Shown here in pieces: positions 49,790 to 59,224 of a DNA stretch of 64,000 nucleotides (position 1 is its first letter; the number at the start of each line of letters is the position of its first letter). A program made the translations under genes and the position numbers. The DNA comes from Xylophilus sp. Leaf220 (GTDB lineage Bacteria; Pseudomonadota; Gammaproteobacteria; Burkholderiales; Burkholderiaceae_C), in contig NZ_LMKO01000023.1 of the NCBI RefSeq assembly GCF_001421705.1, positions 232,639 through 296,638 of the forward strand. The letters are read 5' to 3'. The notes under the pieces are model-generated. The model saw nothing but the letters and a program-made list of their open reading frames with translations, had not been told where the DNA came from and made no database searches.

Positions 49790-51066
49790 ACGCCACCACC
49801 ACGCAGGCCGTACCTGCCTCGCAGCAACTGATCCGGCCGCCGAGCCCAGACCAGCTCGACAGCATGCTGCAGGTGGTCCCCTCGACCTCCTGGCTCACCT
49901 TGAGCGTGCTCGGACTCACCCTGGCGGGAGCGCTCGTCTGGAGCATCGTGGCCACCGCGCCGGTGACCGCCAAGGCCGACGGCATCCTGCTCACTCCCAG
50001 CGGCGTGGCCGACGTAGCCGCGCCGGCATCGGGCCGGCTCGTCGACATCGCCGTGCGTCCGGGCGACCGGGTGCGTGCAGGCCAGGTGGTGGCCACGCTG
50101 GCGCAATCCGACCTCGATGCCCAGCTGGCCGGCCGCCGCCTAGAGCTGGGCAAGCTCGACGACCAGCAGCGCCGCATTCGCGCCTTCCTGCAGACGGAGG
50201 CCGGCGCCCGTGCACGGGTGGATGCCGAGCAGAACACGATGCTGCAGGCCCGCGTGGCCTCGTTGACCGAGCAGGAGCGCACCCTGCGCGACATGGTGGC
50301 CGCCAACGAGCGTCTTGCAAGCCAGGGCTTCGTCTCGCAGGAACGGCTGCTGCAGGTTCGCAACCAACTGCAGCAAGTCCGCTCCGACCGGGCCGAGGCC
50401 GCCACCGCGATCACACGGCTGCGCTCCGAAAACGACACGCACGCGACCCGCTCCGCACGCGAACTGCTCGACCTGGACAACCGCCGCTCGGCACTCGAGC
50501 GGGAAATCGGCGCGGCCAAGGAGGAGCTCGGCCGCAAGACAGAGGTGCTGGCGCCGAGCGACGGCCTGGTGGCCGAGCTGGCGGCCAACCCGGGCGAGAT
50601 CGTCGGCATGGGCGCGCCGGTGATGCGGATGCTGCCCGGCGCGGCCGACCAGACCGGCCTCGTCGGGCTGATCTACCTGCCGCCCGGCGCGGGCAAGCAG
50701 GTGCGCGTCGGCATGTCGGTGCAGGTGATCCCGTCGACGGTGCGGGTGCAGCGCGACGGCTACATCTTCGGCGAGGTGACCAATGTCTCGACCATTCCGG
50801 CCACCCGCGAAAGCATGATGCGCGTGCTCAAGAACTCGGCCCTGGTCGAGCAACTGACGCGCAGCGGCGCACCCCAGGAAATCACGGTGCGGCTGATGCC
50901 CGACGCCGCCACCCCGACCGGCATGCGCTGGTCGTCGGGCACCGGGCCGGCGCAGCCGGTCGGCAACGGCACCACCGCCGAGGCCAAGATCGTGACCAGC
51001 GAAATTCCGCTGATCGCCCTGGTCTTCCCGCAGGCCGAGCGCATCCTCGCGCGCATCGGCCTGTGA
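49786..51066 (+). CDS. NHLM-type HlyD-family export adaptor
   Basis: The ATG overlaps the previous stop (ATGA). The 426-residue membrane-fusion protein has one helix (about 36-60), a lipoyl-like half (GRLVDIAVRPGDRVRAGQVV), a long coiled coil (about 115-250), the second lipoyl half (VLAPSDGLVAELAANPGEIV) and a C-terminal beta domain. The layout matches the NHLM bacteriocin-system secretion protein subfamily rather than general RND adaptors. It should join the inner-membrane ABC exporter to an outer-membrane channel; no TolC gene is in the window. Confidence 0.88.
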   Translation: MNATTTQAVPASQQLIRPPSPDQLDSMLQVVPSTSWLTLSVLGLTLAGALVWSIVATAPVTAKADGILLTPSGVADVAAPASGRLVDIAVRPGDRVRAGQVVATLAQSDLDAQLAGRRLELGKLDDQQRRIRAFLQTEAGARARVDAEQNTMLQARVASLTEQERTLRDMVAANERLASQGFVSQERLLQVRNQLQQVRSDRAEAATAITRLRSENDTHATRSARELLDLDNRRSALEREIGAAKEELGRKTEVLAPSDGLVAELAANPGEIVGMGAPVMRMLPGAADQTGLVGLIYLPPGAGKQVRVGMSVQVIPSTVRVQRDGYIFGEVTNVSTIPATRESMMRVLKNSALVEQLTRSGAPQEITVRLMPDAATPTGMRWSSGTGPAQPVGNGTTAEAKIVTSEIPLIALVFPQAERILARIGL

Positions 51067-51082
51067 CCCGGTGGCCCGCCCG

Positions 51083-53266
51083 ATGACGAGCACCACCGCC
51101 GCCTCCACCCCGGCTCGCCGGGTCAAGACACCCACCATCCTGCAGCTGGAGGCGGTCGAATGCGGCGCCGCCTCGCTGGCGATGGTGCTCGCGGGCCACA
51201 AGCTGTGGGTGCCGCTCGACGAACTGCGCGTGGCCTGCGGTGTTTCGCGCGACGGCAGCAGGGCCGGCAACATCGTGCGGGCCGCGCGGCGCTACGGCAT
51301 GGCCGCGAAGGGTTACCGCTACGACATGGAGCGCCTGCGCACCGTGCCGATGCCGGCGATCGCCTTCGTCAACATGAACCACTTCGTGGTGGTCGAGGGA
51401 TTCGTCGGCGGAAAGGTGCACGTCAACGATCCCGCGGGCGGCCGCCGCCTGGTGGACGAGGCGGAGTTCGACCGCTACTACTCCGGCATCGTGCTCACCT
51501 TCGTGCCCGAGCCCGAATTCCGACCCGGCGGCCAGCCGCCGCCGGTGCGCGAGCGGCTGCTGAGCTGGCTCGATGGCGCGCGTTCCGCGCTCGCGCTTGT
51601 CATCATGGCAGGCTGCTTCCTGGTGATCCCCGGCGTGGTGGTGCCGGCCTTCTCCAGCGTCTTCATCGACCAGTACCTGGTCGACGGCCAGAAGGACTGG
51701 GTGCCATGGCTCCTGGTGGCCATGGCCGTCACCACCATCGTGCAGGGTCTGCTACTTTGGCTGGAGAAACGACTGCAATTGCGGCTGCACACCCGGATCA
51801 CCATCCAGGCGGCGGGCAGCTTCGTCTGGCGCATGCTGCGATTGCCGGTCACCTTCTACGCGCAGCGCTATGCCGGCGGCATCGGGGCGCGCTCGGAACT
51901 GGCACCCAAGCTCTCGACGCATGCGTCCGACGAGATCGGTCAGCTGGTCGTCGCGGTCTTCTCGCTCCTTTTCTTCGTGGCGGTGATGGCGGGCTACAGC
52001 CTGGTGCTGACGGCGGTGGCCGTGGCCTGCACCGCGCTCAATCTGCTGCTGGTGATGCATTCGAGCCAGCGCATCGAGGAACTGCAGCAGAAATCCACCC
52101 TCGACCAGGTCAAGCTCGAAGGCAAGACCATGCAGGGGCTGCAGATGGTCGAATCCCTCAAGGCCAACGGCACCGACGGCCCGTTCTTCGAAATGTGGTC
52201 GGGGCATCTGGCCAGCACGGCCAACCAGCAGCAGCAGATCGGCCGATCGAGCGCCTGGTTCTCGATCCTGCCGCAGTTCCTGGCCGACGTCAGCAGCATG
52301 GCGGTGCTGCTCGTGGGCGGCTGGATGGTCATGCAGGGATCGATCAGCATCGGCATGCTGGTGGCCTTCCGCATGATCCAGGGCGCCTTCGCCGCGCCGG
52401 TCAGCGCGCTGATGTCGACCGTGCTGGCACTCAAGGGCGCCCGGGGCGTGCTCAACCAGTTCGACGACGTTCTGCAGCATCCGCAGGCAGCGGAATTCAC
52501 GCCGCCCGCCGATACCGCCGGCGGCGCCACCGGCACCAAGGCTTTCCGGCTCAGCGGCAACCTCGCACTGCGCGATCTGGCCTTCGGCTACAACCCGCTG
52601 GAGCCTGCGCTGGTCGAGCACTTCGACCTCGACCTGGTGGCCGGCGCCCGAGTCGCGCTGGTGGGCGCATCGGGCAGCGGCAAGTCGACCGTGGGCAAGC
52701 TGGTCACCGGTCTGTTCGAGCCGTGGAACGGGCAAATCCTGTTCGACGGCCGGCCGCTGGCCGAAGTGCCGCGGGCGATCCTGCGCAACTCGTTGGCGGT
52801 GGTCGACCAGGACGTGGTGCTGTTCGAAGGCACGGTGCGCGACAACATCACGCTCTGGGACGACACGATGCCCGAGCACCGCATTGTGCGGGCCGCCAAG
52901 GACGCGCTGATCCACGACGTGATCGTGCAGCGGCCGGGCGGCTACGACGCGCGGGTCGAGGAAGGCGGCCGCAACTTCTCCGGCGGCCAGCGCCAGCGAC
53001 TGGAGATCGCACGGGCCCTGGTGGCCGAGCCGACCCTCCTGGTGCTGGACGAGGCGACCAGCGCGCTCGATCCGGTCGCCGAGAAGGAGGTGATGGACAA
53101 CCTGCGCCGCCGCGGCTGCACCTGCCTGATCATCGCCCACCGCCTGAGCACCATCCGCGACGCGGACGAGATCATCGTCATGCACCGCGGCAAGATCCTC
53201 CAGCGCGGCACGCACGACACGCTGATCGCCGTCGACGGCCCCTACCGCACCCTGGTCGAATCATGA
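51083..53266 (+). CDS. NHLM-type ABC exporter with N-terminal C39 leader peptidase
   Basis: The ATG at 51083 is chosen (727 residues); a GTG four codons earlier is possible. The C39 peptidase domain (about 15-140) has all catalytic residues: Gln21 and Cys27 in LQLEAVECGAASLAMV, His100 in MNHFVVVEG and Asp116 in HVNDPAGG. Six membrane helices follow (about 165-430). The ATPase domain has Walker A GASGSGKST, signature FSGGQRQRLEIARAL and Walker B LLVLDEATSALD. It should cut Nif11 leaders after the double glycine and export the rest. It is upstream of, and overlaps, the second ABC gene. Confidence 0.93.
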   Translation: MTSTTAASTPARRVKTPTILQLEAVECGAASLAMVLAGHKLWVPLDELRVACGVSRDGSRAGNIVRAARRYGMAAKGYRYDMERLRTVPMPAIAFVNMNHFVVVEGFVGGKVHVNDPAGGRRLVDEAEFDRYYSGIVLTFVPEPEFRPGGQPPPVRERLLSWLDGARSALALVIMAGCFLVIPGVVVPAFSSVFIDQYLVDGQKDWVPWLLVAMAVTTIVQGLLLWLEKRLQLRLHTRITIQAAGSFVWRMLRLPVTFYAQRYAGGIGARSELAPKLSTHASDEIGQLVVAVFSLLFFVAVMAGYSLVLTAVAVACTALNLLLVMHSSQRIEELQQKSTLDQVKLEGKTMQGLQMVESLKANGTDGPFFEMWSGHLASTANQQQQIGRSSAWFSILPQFLADVSSMAVLLVGGWMVMQGSISIGMLVAFRMIQGAFAAPVSALMSTVLALKGARGVLNQFDDVLQHPQAAEFTPPADTAGGATGTKAFRLSGNLALRDLAFGYNPLEPALVEHFDLDLVAGARVALVGASGSGKSTVGKLVTGLFEPWNGQILFDGRPLAEVPRAILRNSLAVVDQDVVLFEGTVRDNITLWDDTMPEHRIVRAAKDALIHDVIVQRPGGYDARVEEGGRNFSGGQRQRLEIARALVAEPTLLVLDEATSALDPVAEKEVMDNLRRRGCTCLIIAHRLSTIRDADEIIVMHRGKILQRGTHDTLIAVDGPYRTLVES

Positions 53267-56256
53267 GCCTGCCCTTTTCCGATGCGGCGGCGCCGCTGAC
53301 CGATTTCATGGTCGCGCACGGCGCGGTGCGCGCCGTGGCCGGCAACACGCCCTTCCTGCTCGACCGGCCCGACCGCGCCATCGCGATCGTCGAAGGCGCG
53401 GTAGACCTGTTCATGGTCCAGGTCGAGGACGGCGTTCCTACCGGCGTGCGCGAATTCATGTTCACCCTGGGTGCGGGCGACCTGCTGCTGGGCGTGGACG
53501 GCAGCGAGGCGATGTTGCCGGTCGGCCTCCTGGCCGTGGGCCAGGTCGGCACCCGCATCGCCGAGGCGGGCATGGCCGACCTGCAGGCGGCCGCGGCGCA
53601 TCCCGACCTGCAGCCGTGGGTGGTGCGAGGCATCGACCGGTGGATAGAGGGCCTGTCGGACGCCATGGCACGTCCGATCGTGCCACGCCCGCCCGTCGCG
53701 GTGCTGCTCTCGCCCGGCGAAACGCTGGACGCGGGGCCCGGGCAACGCATCGGCGCGCGGGGCGTCGTCTGGATCGATACGCAGGGCGCCACGCCACTCT
53801 ACCTCGACAGCGAAGATCTGCCGGCCGCCGGCGAGGGCGCGCTGGTGCCTCTGTCGCCCGCGGCCTGGCTCATGCTGCACGAGGCGGGCACCGTCACCGC
53901 GCACGATACCGCCGCCGCGGTGGCCGGCGGCGCCTGCTGGCGCGGCCTGGACGCGCTGCACGCGGTTCTGCAGGACATCGTGCCGCTCAACCTGCGGCTG
54001 GCGGCGGTCGACGAACTCAACCGGGTGCGCAGCCGCGCCGCGGCCGACCAGCAGGCGGCCCGCAACGCCTTCGTGCGACTGGCGGAGCCGCTGGCCGCGC
54101 TGCGCGGCGGGCGCGCCGTCGGCACGGTCGATTCCGACGATCCGCTGGTGCAGGCGGTAGCTGCCGCTGTGGCGCCGCTCGGCCATGCGCTGAAGGCGCC
54201 GGTGCGCGCCCGCGACCAGGACGACGTGCGCAGTGCGTTCTCGCTCGAGGACATCCTGAAGGCCAACCGGTTGCGGGCGCGTCGCGTGCTGCTGCGGGGC
54301 CGTTGGTGGGAGTCCGACACCGGTCCGTTCCTGCTGCGTCGCGCCGAGGACGACCGCCCGCTGGCCGTGGTGCCGCGCGGACTGCGCCGCCGTTACTACC
54401 TGCTCGATCCGGTCGCAGGAACGAACCGGCTGCTGACCGCGCGTGACGCCGAGGCCGTGGCGGGCGAGGCCTGGTCGTTCTCGGTGCCGCTGCCGGTGCG
54501 GCCGCTCAAGAGCCGCGACGTCGGCGGCAACGTGCTGCGCTGGGCGCCGGCCGATGTGGCCGCGCTCGTCGGGTTCGGTCTCGCGGGGGGCCTACTGGGC
54601 ATGGCGGTGCCGATCGCGACCGGTTTCCTGGTCGACACCGTGATTCCCGGCTACGACCTGCCCAAGCTCTGGCAGATGGGCGTGCTGCTGTTCATCGCGG
54701 CGCTGGTCACGCTGCTGACGCGGCATGCGGTGCAGATCGCCTCGGTACGGATCGAGGGCCGCTCGGGCACCCGCATGCAGGCAGCCGTGATGGACCGCAT
54801 CCTGCGGCTGCCGATCGGCTTCTTCAAGGATTTCACCGCGGGCGACCTGGCCACCCGGGCCCTGGCGATCCGCGCCATCGAGCAGGCGATCAGCGGCAGC
54901 GTGATCTCGTCGCTCATGAGCGGCGTATTCGCCCTGGTTTCGCTCGGGCTGATGTTCTTCTACTCGGCCCGCCTGGCGGTCGCCGCGCTGGGGCTGGTGC
55001 TGCTGCTGGCCGCCATCACCGGCGCGATCGGCTACCTGCGGGTGCGCCACGAACGCGACGTGATGAAGACCTCGGGCGCCACCGCCGGCCTGCTGCTGCA
55101 GCTGGCGACCGGCATCGCCAAGCTGCGGCTCGCGGCGGCGGAGGACCGCGCGTTCCTGCGCTGGTCGACGCTCTACGGCAGCCTGACGCGCCAGCGCCTG
55201 GGCGCGGGCGGCGTCTCCAACGCCTCGCACCTGGTGCAGGGCGTGTACGCCACCTTCTCCACCGCGGTGATCTTCGGCCTGATCTACTGGCTGGGCCTGG
55301 CGGGGGCCGCCGGCGGCGCGCCGGCCTCGGGCAGCGAGGCGGCCACCACCGGCCTGGCCCTCGGCTCGCTGCTGGCGTTCCTGGCCGCCTTCGGCCAGGC
55401 GATGGGCGGCATGGCCGAGCTGGCGACGGTGGGCGTGACGCTCTACGCGCTCAAGCCGGTCTTCGCCTATGCCGCGCCGATCCTCGAGGCCACGCCCGAG
55501 GTCGACGACGCCAAGGCCGACCCGGGCCCGCTGTCGGGCGCGATCGAACTCAGCCACCTCACCTTCCGCTACGCGCCCGACGTGCCGCCGGTGTTCTCCG
55601 ACCTGTCGCTCGACATCCGCGCTGGCGAATACGTGGCGATCGTCGGCCCCTCGGGCAGCGGCAAGTCGACGCTGGTGCGGCTGATGCTGGGCTTCGAGAA
55701 GGCCGAGTCCGGCGCCATCCTGTACGACGGCCGCGACCTGTCGGGCCTCGACATGCAGGCGGTGCGCCGCCAGTTCGGCGTGGTGCTGCAGAACGGCCGG
55801 CTGATGCCCGGCACGCTGCAGGAGAACATCCTGGGCGCCCACATCCACCTGGCCGAGGCCGACGCCTGGCGCGTGGCCGACCAGGTCGGCCTGGGCGACG
55901 ACATCCGCGGCATGCCGATGGGCATGCAGACGGTCATCACCGACGCGGGCGGCGTGCTCTCGGGCGGCCAAGTGCAGCGCATCCTGATCGCGCGCGCCCT
56001 GGTCGGGTCGCCGCGGGTGCTGCTGTTCGACGAGGCCACCAGCGCGCTCGACAACCGCACCCAGGCGATGGTCACCGAGACGCTGGCGCGGCTGGACTCG
56101 ACCCGCATCGTGATCGCCCACCGGCTCAGCACCGTGGTCAACACCGACCGGATCATCGTGCTGAAGGACGGCGCGGTGCAGGAATCGGGCAGCTATGCGC
56201 AGCTGATGGCCCAGCGGGGCATCTTCCACGACCTGGCACAGCGGCAGCTCGTCTAG
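53263..56256 (+). CDS. NHLM-type second ABC transporter protein with long N-terminal domain
   Basis: The ATG lies in an ATGA overlap with the C39 exporter. The 997-residue protein has an N-terminal soluble region of about 430 residues, a six-helix membrane domain (about 435-715) and a C-terminal ATPase with Walker A VGPSGSGKSTL, signature LSGGQVQRILIARAL and Walker B VLLFDEATSALD. This length and layout are those of the second ABC subunit of NHLM bacteriocin systems; it has no peptidase domain. It probably pairs with the C39 exporter as a heterodimer. Confidence 0.92.
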   Translation: MSLPFSDAAAPLTDFMVAHGAVRAVAGNTPFLLDRPDRAIAIVEGAVDLFMVQVEDGVPTGVREFMFTLGAGDLLLGVDGSEAMLPVGLLAVGQVGTRIAEAGMADLQAAAAHPDLQPWVVRGIDRWIEGLSDAMARPIVPRPPVAVLLSPGETLDAGPGQRIGARGVVWIDTQGATPLYLDSEDLPAAGEGALVPLSPAAWLMLHEAGTVTAHDTAAAVAGGACWRGLDALHAVLQDIVPLNLRLAAVDELNRVRSRAAADQQAARNAFVRLAEPLAALRGGRAVGTVDSDDPLVQAVAAAVAPLGHALKAPVRARDQDDVRSAFSLEDILKANRLRARRVLLRGRWWESDTGPFLLRRAEDDRPLAVVPRGLRRRYYLLDPVAGTNRLLTARDAEAVAGEAWSFSVPLPVRPLKSRDVGGNVLRWAPADVAALVGFGLAGGLLGMAVPIATGFLVDTVIPGYDLPKLWQMGVLLFIAALVTLLTRHAVQIASVRIEGRSGTRMQAAVMDRILRLPIGFFKDFTAGDLATRALAIRAIEQAISGSVISSLMSGVFALVSLGLMFFYSARLAVAALGLVLLLAAITGAIGYLRVRHERDVMKTSGATAGLLLQLATGIAKLRLAAAEDRAFLRWSTLYGSLTRQRLGAGGVSNASHLVQGVYATFSTAVIFGLIYWLGLAGAAGGAPASGSEAATTGLALGSLLAFLAAFGQAMGGMAELATVGVTLYALKPVFAYAAPILEATPEVDDAKADPGPLSGAIELSHLTFRYAPDVPPVFSDLSLDIRAGEYVAIVGPSGSGKSTLVRLMLGFEKAESGAILYDGRDLSGLDMQAVRRQFGVVLQNGRLMPGTLQENILGAHIHLAEADAWRVADQVGLGDDIRGMPMGMQTVITDAGGVLSGGQVQRILIARALVGSPRVLLFDEATSALDNRTQAMVTETLARLDSTRIVIAHRLSTVVNTDRIIVLKDGAVQESGSYAQLMAQRGIFHDLAQRQLV

Positions 56257-56258
56257 GC

Positions 56259-57317
56259 ATGGCACCGGCGGCCTGCGTGCCCACCGACGGCGGCGGCTGC
56301 GTGCCGAGCTTCCTGTTCGACAGCACCGCCTGGCCCGTGCCGGGCGATGCCTTCTGGGCCTGGCGCGGCGCCTTCGCGGCACTGTTCGACGTGGCGCTGC
56401 CGTCGCCCGAGGCGGTGGCCGGCTTCGCGGCGCGGGCCGAGGGCTTCCACCTGGGACATCTGCTGGCCGCGCGGCTGCAGGGGCCGCAGGCGATCGCCCG
56501 CCGCTCGGGCTCGACCATCGCCCGCGGCGGCATCCACCATTTCCTGGTGCAGTGCGTGGTGCGCGGCGCGTGCCGCATCGAGACGCCCGAGGTGCAGATC
56601 CAGGTGCAGGCCGGCGAGGCGGTGGTGCTGGACCTGAGCCGCCCGCTGCTGCAGCATGCCGAGCCCGGCGAATCGCTGCTGCTGGTGGTGCCGCGGGGGC
56701 TGCTGCTGGAGCAGCACGCCGGCTTCGACGCGGTGCACGGCGCGGTGCTGCAGGGCACCCGGGCGCGCCTGCTCGCGCGGGCCGTCTCCGCCCTGCTGGA
56801 GGAAGCACCGGCGATGGACCGCGAGGAGGGCTATGCGATGGCCGCCCCCACCCTGTCGCTGCTGGCCGCGCTGTTCGGCCCGGCGATCGACGCGGCCGGC
56901 CACGGCGTGCGGGAGGGGCGCCTGGTCAAGCTGGTGCTGCTGCGCCAGTACCTCGACACCCGGCTGGCCGACCCGGCGCTGGAGACGGCCGAGGTCTGCG
57001 ACCGCTTCGGCCTTTCGCGCTCCTCGCTCTACCGGCTGATGGAGCCCTACGGCGGGTTCGCCCGCTACCTGAACGACAGCCGTCTGCGCCGCTGCTTCTA
57101 CGACCTGGTCTCGGCCGGCGCGGCCACGCGGCGGGTGTCCGACGTGGCCCAGCGCTGGGGTTTCCAGAACGAGGCCGCCTTCAGCCGCGCGTTCCGACGC
57201 ATGTTCGGCGTGTCGCCGCGCGACGTGCGGCAGTCGGGCGGGCTGGCGGCAGCGGCGGCGCCCGGCAGCGCGCCGTCGGGCTTCGACGCCTGGGTGGACA
57301 GCTGCCGGTCGCTCTGA
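56259..57317 (+). CDS. AraC-family regulator at the end of the peptide-export operon
   Basis: This 352-residue protein starts two bases after the exporter stop. Residues about 60-200 resemble the AraC_binding_2 cupin-like domain. The C-terminal AraC DNA-binding domain (about 225-335) includes VCDRFGLSRSSLYRLMEPYG and VSDVAQRWGFQNEAAFSRAFRRMFGVSPRDVR. Its position in the operon suggests that it controls the peptide and exporter promoters, perhaps in response to the peptide, but this is inference. Confidence 0.85.
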   Translation: MAPAACVPTDGGGCVPSFLFDSTAWPVPGDAFWAWRGAFAALFDVALPSPEAVAGFAARAEGFHLGHLLAARLQGPQAIARRSGSTIARGGIHHFLVQCVVRGACRIETPEVQIQVQAGEAVVLDLSRPLLQHAEPGESLLLVVPRGLLLEQHAGFDAVHGAVLQGTRARLLARAVSALLEEAPAMDREEGYAMAAPTLSLLAALFGPAIDAAGHGVREGRLVKLVLLRQYLDTRLADPALETAEVCDRFGLSRSSLYRLMEPYGGFARYLNDSRLRRCFYDLVSAGAATRRVSDVAQRWGFQNEAAFSRAFRRMFGVSPRDVRQSGGLAAAAAPGSAPSGFDAWVDSCRSL

Positions 57318-57369
57318 CCCGCGCCGCGCGGCCGCCCGCGGCGGCGGTTGCTGCGACAATCCCGCGGCT

Positions 57370-58218
57370 ATGAACCACGCCTACGTTCTCACCCTTTCCT
57401 GCCCCGACCGCCCGGGCATCGTGCACGCCGTCTCGGGCTTCTTGTTCGAGCGCGGCGGCAACATCGAGGCCGCGGCGCAGTACAACGACCCGGCCACCGG
57501 CCTCTTCTTCATGCGGGTGCAGTTCGCCTGCGCCACGCTCGACCGAGCGGCGCTGCAGGCGGCGCTCGATGCGTTCTCGCCCTCGTTCGGCGGCCAGTGG
57601 CAGCTGCACACCCTGGCCGAGCCGGTGCGCACCGTGCTGATGGTCAGCAAGGAAGGCCACTGCCTCAACGACCTGCTGTTCCGCTGGAAATCGGGCCTGC
57701 TGGCGATCGACATCCGCGCCATCGTCAGCAACCACCGCGACTTCTACCAGCTGGCGGCCAGCTACAACGTGCCCTTCCACCACATCCCGGTCACCGCCGC
57801 CACCAAGCCGCAGGCCGAGGCGAAGCAGTACGAGATCATCGAGGCCGAAGGCGCCGAGCTGGTGGTGCTGGCCCGGTACATGCAGGTGCTCTCCGACGAC
57901 CTGTGCCGCAAGCTGGCGGGTCGTGCGATCAACATCCACCACAGCTTCCTGCCCAGCTTCAAGGGCGCCAAGCCCTACTACCAGGCGCACCACCGCGGGG
58001 TGAAGCTGATCGGCGCCACCGCCCACTACGTGACCGCCGACCTGGACGAGGGCCCGATCATCGAACAGGACGTGGCCCGGGTGGACCACAGCAAGACGGT
58101 CGAGGACCTGACCGCCATGGGCCGCGACACCGAGAGCCAGGTGCTGGCCCGCGCCGTGAAGTGGCACAGCGAACGCCGCGTGCTGCTCGACGGCCACAAG
58201 ACCGTCATCTTCAAGTAG
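57370..58218 (+). CDS. purU: formyltetrahydrofolate deformylase
   Basis: This 282-residue enzyme has an N-terminal ACT domain (about 5-80, LSCPDRPGIVHAVSGFLFER) and a C-terminal formyltransferase-like hydrolase domain (about 90-282). Catalytic residues are visible in NIHHSFLPSF (Asn and His), GATAHYVTADLDEGPIIEQD (with the Asp) and PYYQAHHRGVKL. PurU hydrolyses 10-formyltetrahydrofolate to formate and tetrahydrofolate, balancing one-carbon units. It stands alone and is followed by a dispersed repeat. Confidence 0.93.
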   Translation: MNHAYVLTLSCPDRPGIVHAVSGFLFERGGNIEAAAQYNDPATGLFFMRVQFACATLDRAALQAALDAFSPSFGGQWQLHTLAEPVRTVLMVSKEGHCLNDLLFRWKSGLLAIDIRAIVSNHRDFYQLAASYNVPFHHIPVTAATKPQAEAKQYEIIEAEGAELVVLARYMQVLSDDLCRKLAGRAINIHHSFLPSFKGAKPYYQAHHRGVKLIGATAHYVTADLDEGPIIEQDVARVDHSKTVEDLTAMGRDTESQVLARAVKWHSERRVLLDGHKTVIFK

Positions 58219-58242
58219 CCTGCCCCGCCGGCATGGCATTTC

Positions 58243-58304
58243 TGGACGAAAAGTGCCTGTGGCCGGCGCGGAACGCCGGCCACCAGCTATCAAAACAATA
58301 GCAA
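58243..58304 (-). repeat. dispersed intergenic repeat, copy 5 (inverted)
   Basis: It has GACGAAAAGTGCCTGTGGCC, GGCGCGGAACGCCGGCC and CAGCTATCAAAACAATAGC. It matches copy 1 in reverse order almost throughout and lies between purU and the LysR gene. Confidence 0.75.
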
Positions 58305-58320
58305 CCGCCCCGACCCGCCC

Positions 58321-59190
58321 ATGACCCTGCGCATCCCGCCGATCCAGTGCCTGACCACCTTCGAGGCCCTGGCGCGGCTGCGCAGCGTCGGCCTCGCCGC
58401 CGAGGAGCTGTGCGTGACAGCCAGCGCCATCAGCCACCGGGTGCGCCAGCTGGAGCAGATCCTGGGCACCAAGCTCTTCGGCCGGGCCGACTTCTCGCTC
58501 ACCACCGAAGGCAGCGAATACCTGGCCCACGTGCGCGAGGGCCTGGCGGTGCTGTCGCGCTTCCCGAGCCGCATGGCCGCGGCCGGCCGCAGGAAGCTGC
58601 GGGTGGCGGTGACGCCCACCTTCGCCCGGTCGATCCTGATCCCGCGGCTGCGGCAGTTCAAGGAGGCGTACCCCGAGATCGACCTGGCGCTGCAGGTCAG
58701 CATCCCGCTGCTCGACGTGGTGGCCGAGGACGCCGACCTGATGGTGCGCTTCGGCACCGGCCGCTACTCAGATGTCGAGCGGGTCTGCCTGGCCGACGAC
58801 GTGGTCACGCCGATGGCATCGCCCGCCTACCTGCGTGAGAACGGCCCGTTCGACGCGCCCGAGGACCTGCAGCGGGCCGAGCTGCTGCGCTCCCCGCTCG
58901 AGCCCTGGCGCTCCTGGTTCGCCGCGCAGGGGCTCGACTGGCCCGAGCCGGTGGGCGGCTCGTCCTTCAACGACGTGGGCCTGCTCTGCGACGCCGCGGC
59001 GCAGGGCCTGGGCGTGGCACTGGTGCGCCTGAAGCTGGGCGCGCCCTGGCTCGACAACGGCACGCTGGAGCGCATCTCGCCGGTCGACGCCCCGAGCCCG
59101 CATGCCCACTACCTGTGCTGGCGCACCGGCGCGATGGACCGCTGGGAGTGCGCGGCCTTCGCCGAATGGCTGCAGAAGAGTCTCTCGTGA
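58321..59190 (+). CDS. LysR-family (GcvA-like) transcriptional regulator
   Basis: This 289-residue protein has an N-terminal winged helix (about 8-66: TFEALARLRSVGLAAEELCV, TASAISHRVRQLEQILGTKLF) and a periplasmic-binding-protein-like effector domain (about 92-285) of the GcvA group, with DADLMVRFGTGRYSD and GLGVALVRLKLG. It is transcribed in the same direction as cidA and lrgB, 34 bases ahead, so it probably controls them or lies in their operon; in Staphylococcus the LysR protein CidR controls cidABC in response to acetate. Confidence 0.88.
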   Translation: MTLRIPPIQCLTTFEALARLRSVGLAAEELCVTASAISHRVRQLEQILGTKLFGRADFSLTTEGSEYLAHVREGLAVLSRFPSRMAAAGRRKLRVAVTPTFARSILIPRLRQFKEAYPEIDLALQVSIPLLDVVAEDADLMVRFGTGRYSDVERVCLADDVVTPMASPAYLRENGPFDAPEDLQRAELLRSPLEPWRSWFAAQGLDWPEPVGGSSFNDVGLLCDAAAQGLGVALVRLKLGAPWLDNGTLERISPVDAPSPHAHYLCWRTGAMDRWECAAFAEWLQKSLS

Positions 59191-59224
59191 ACCCCCGGCC
59201 CCTGCCCGCGCCGAAAGCCGCGCG

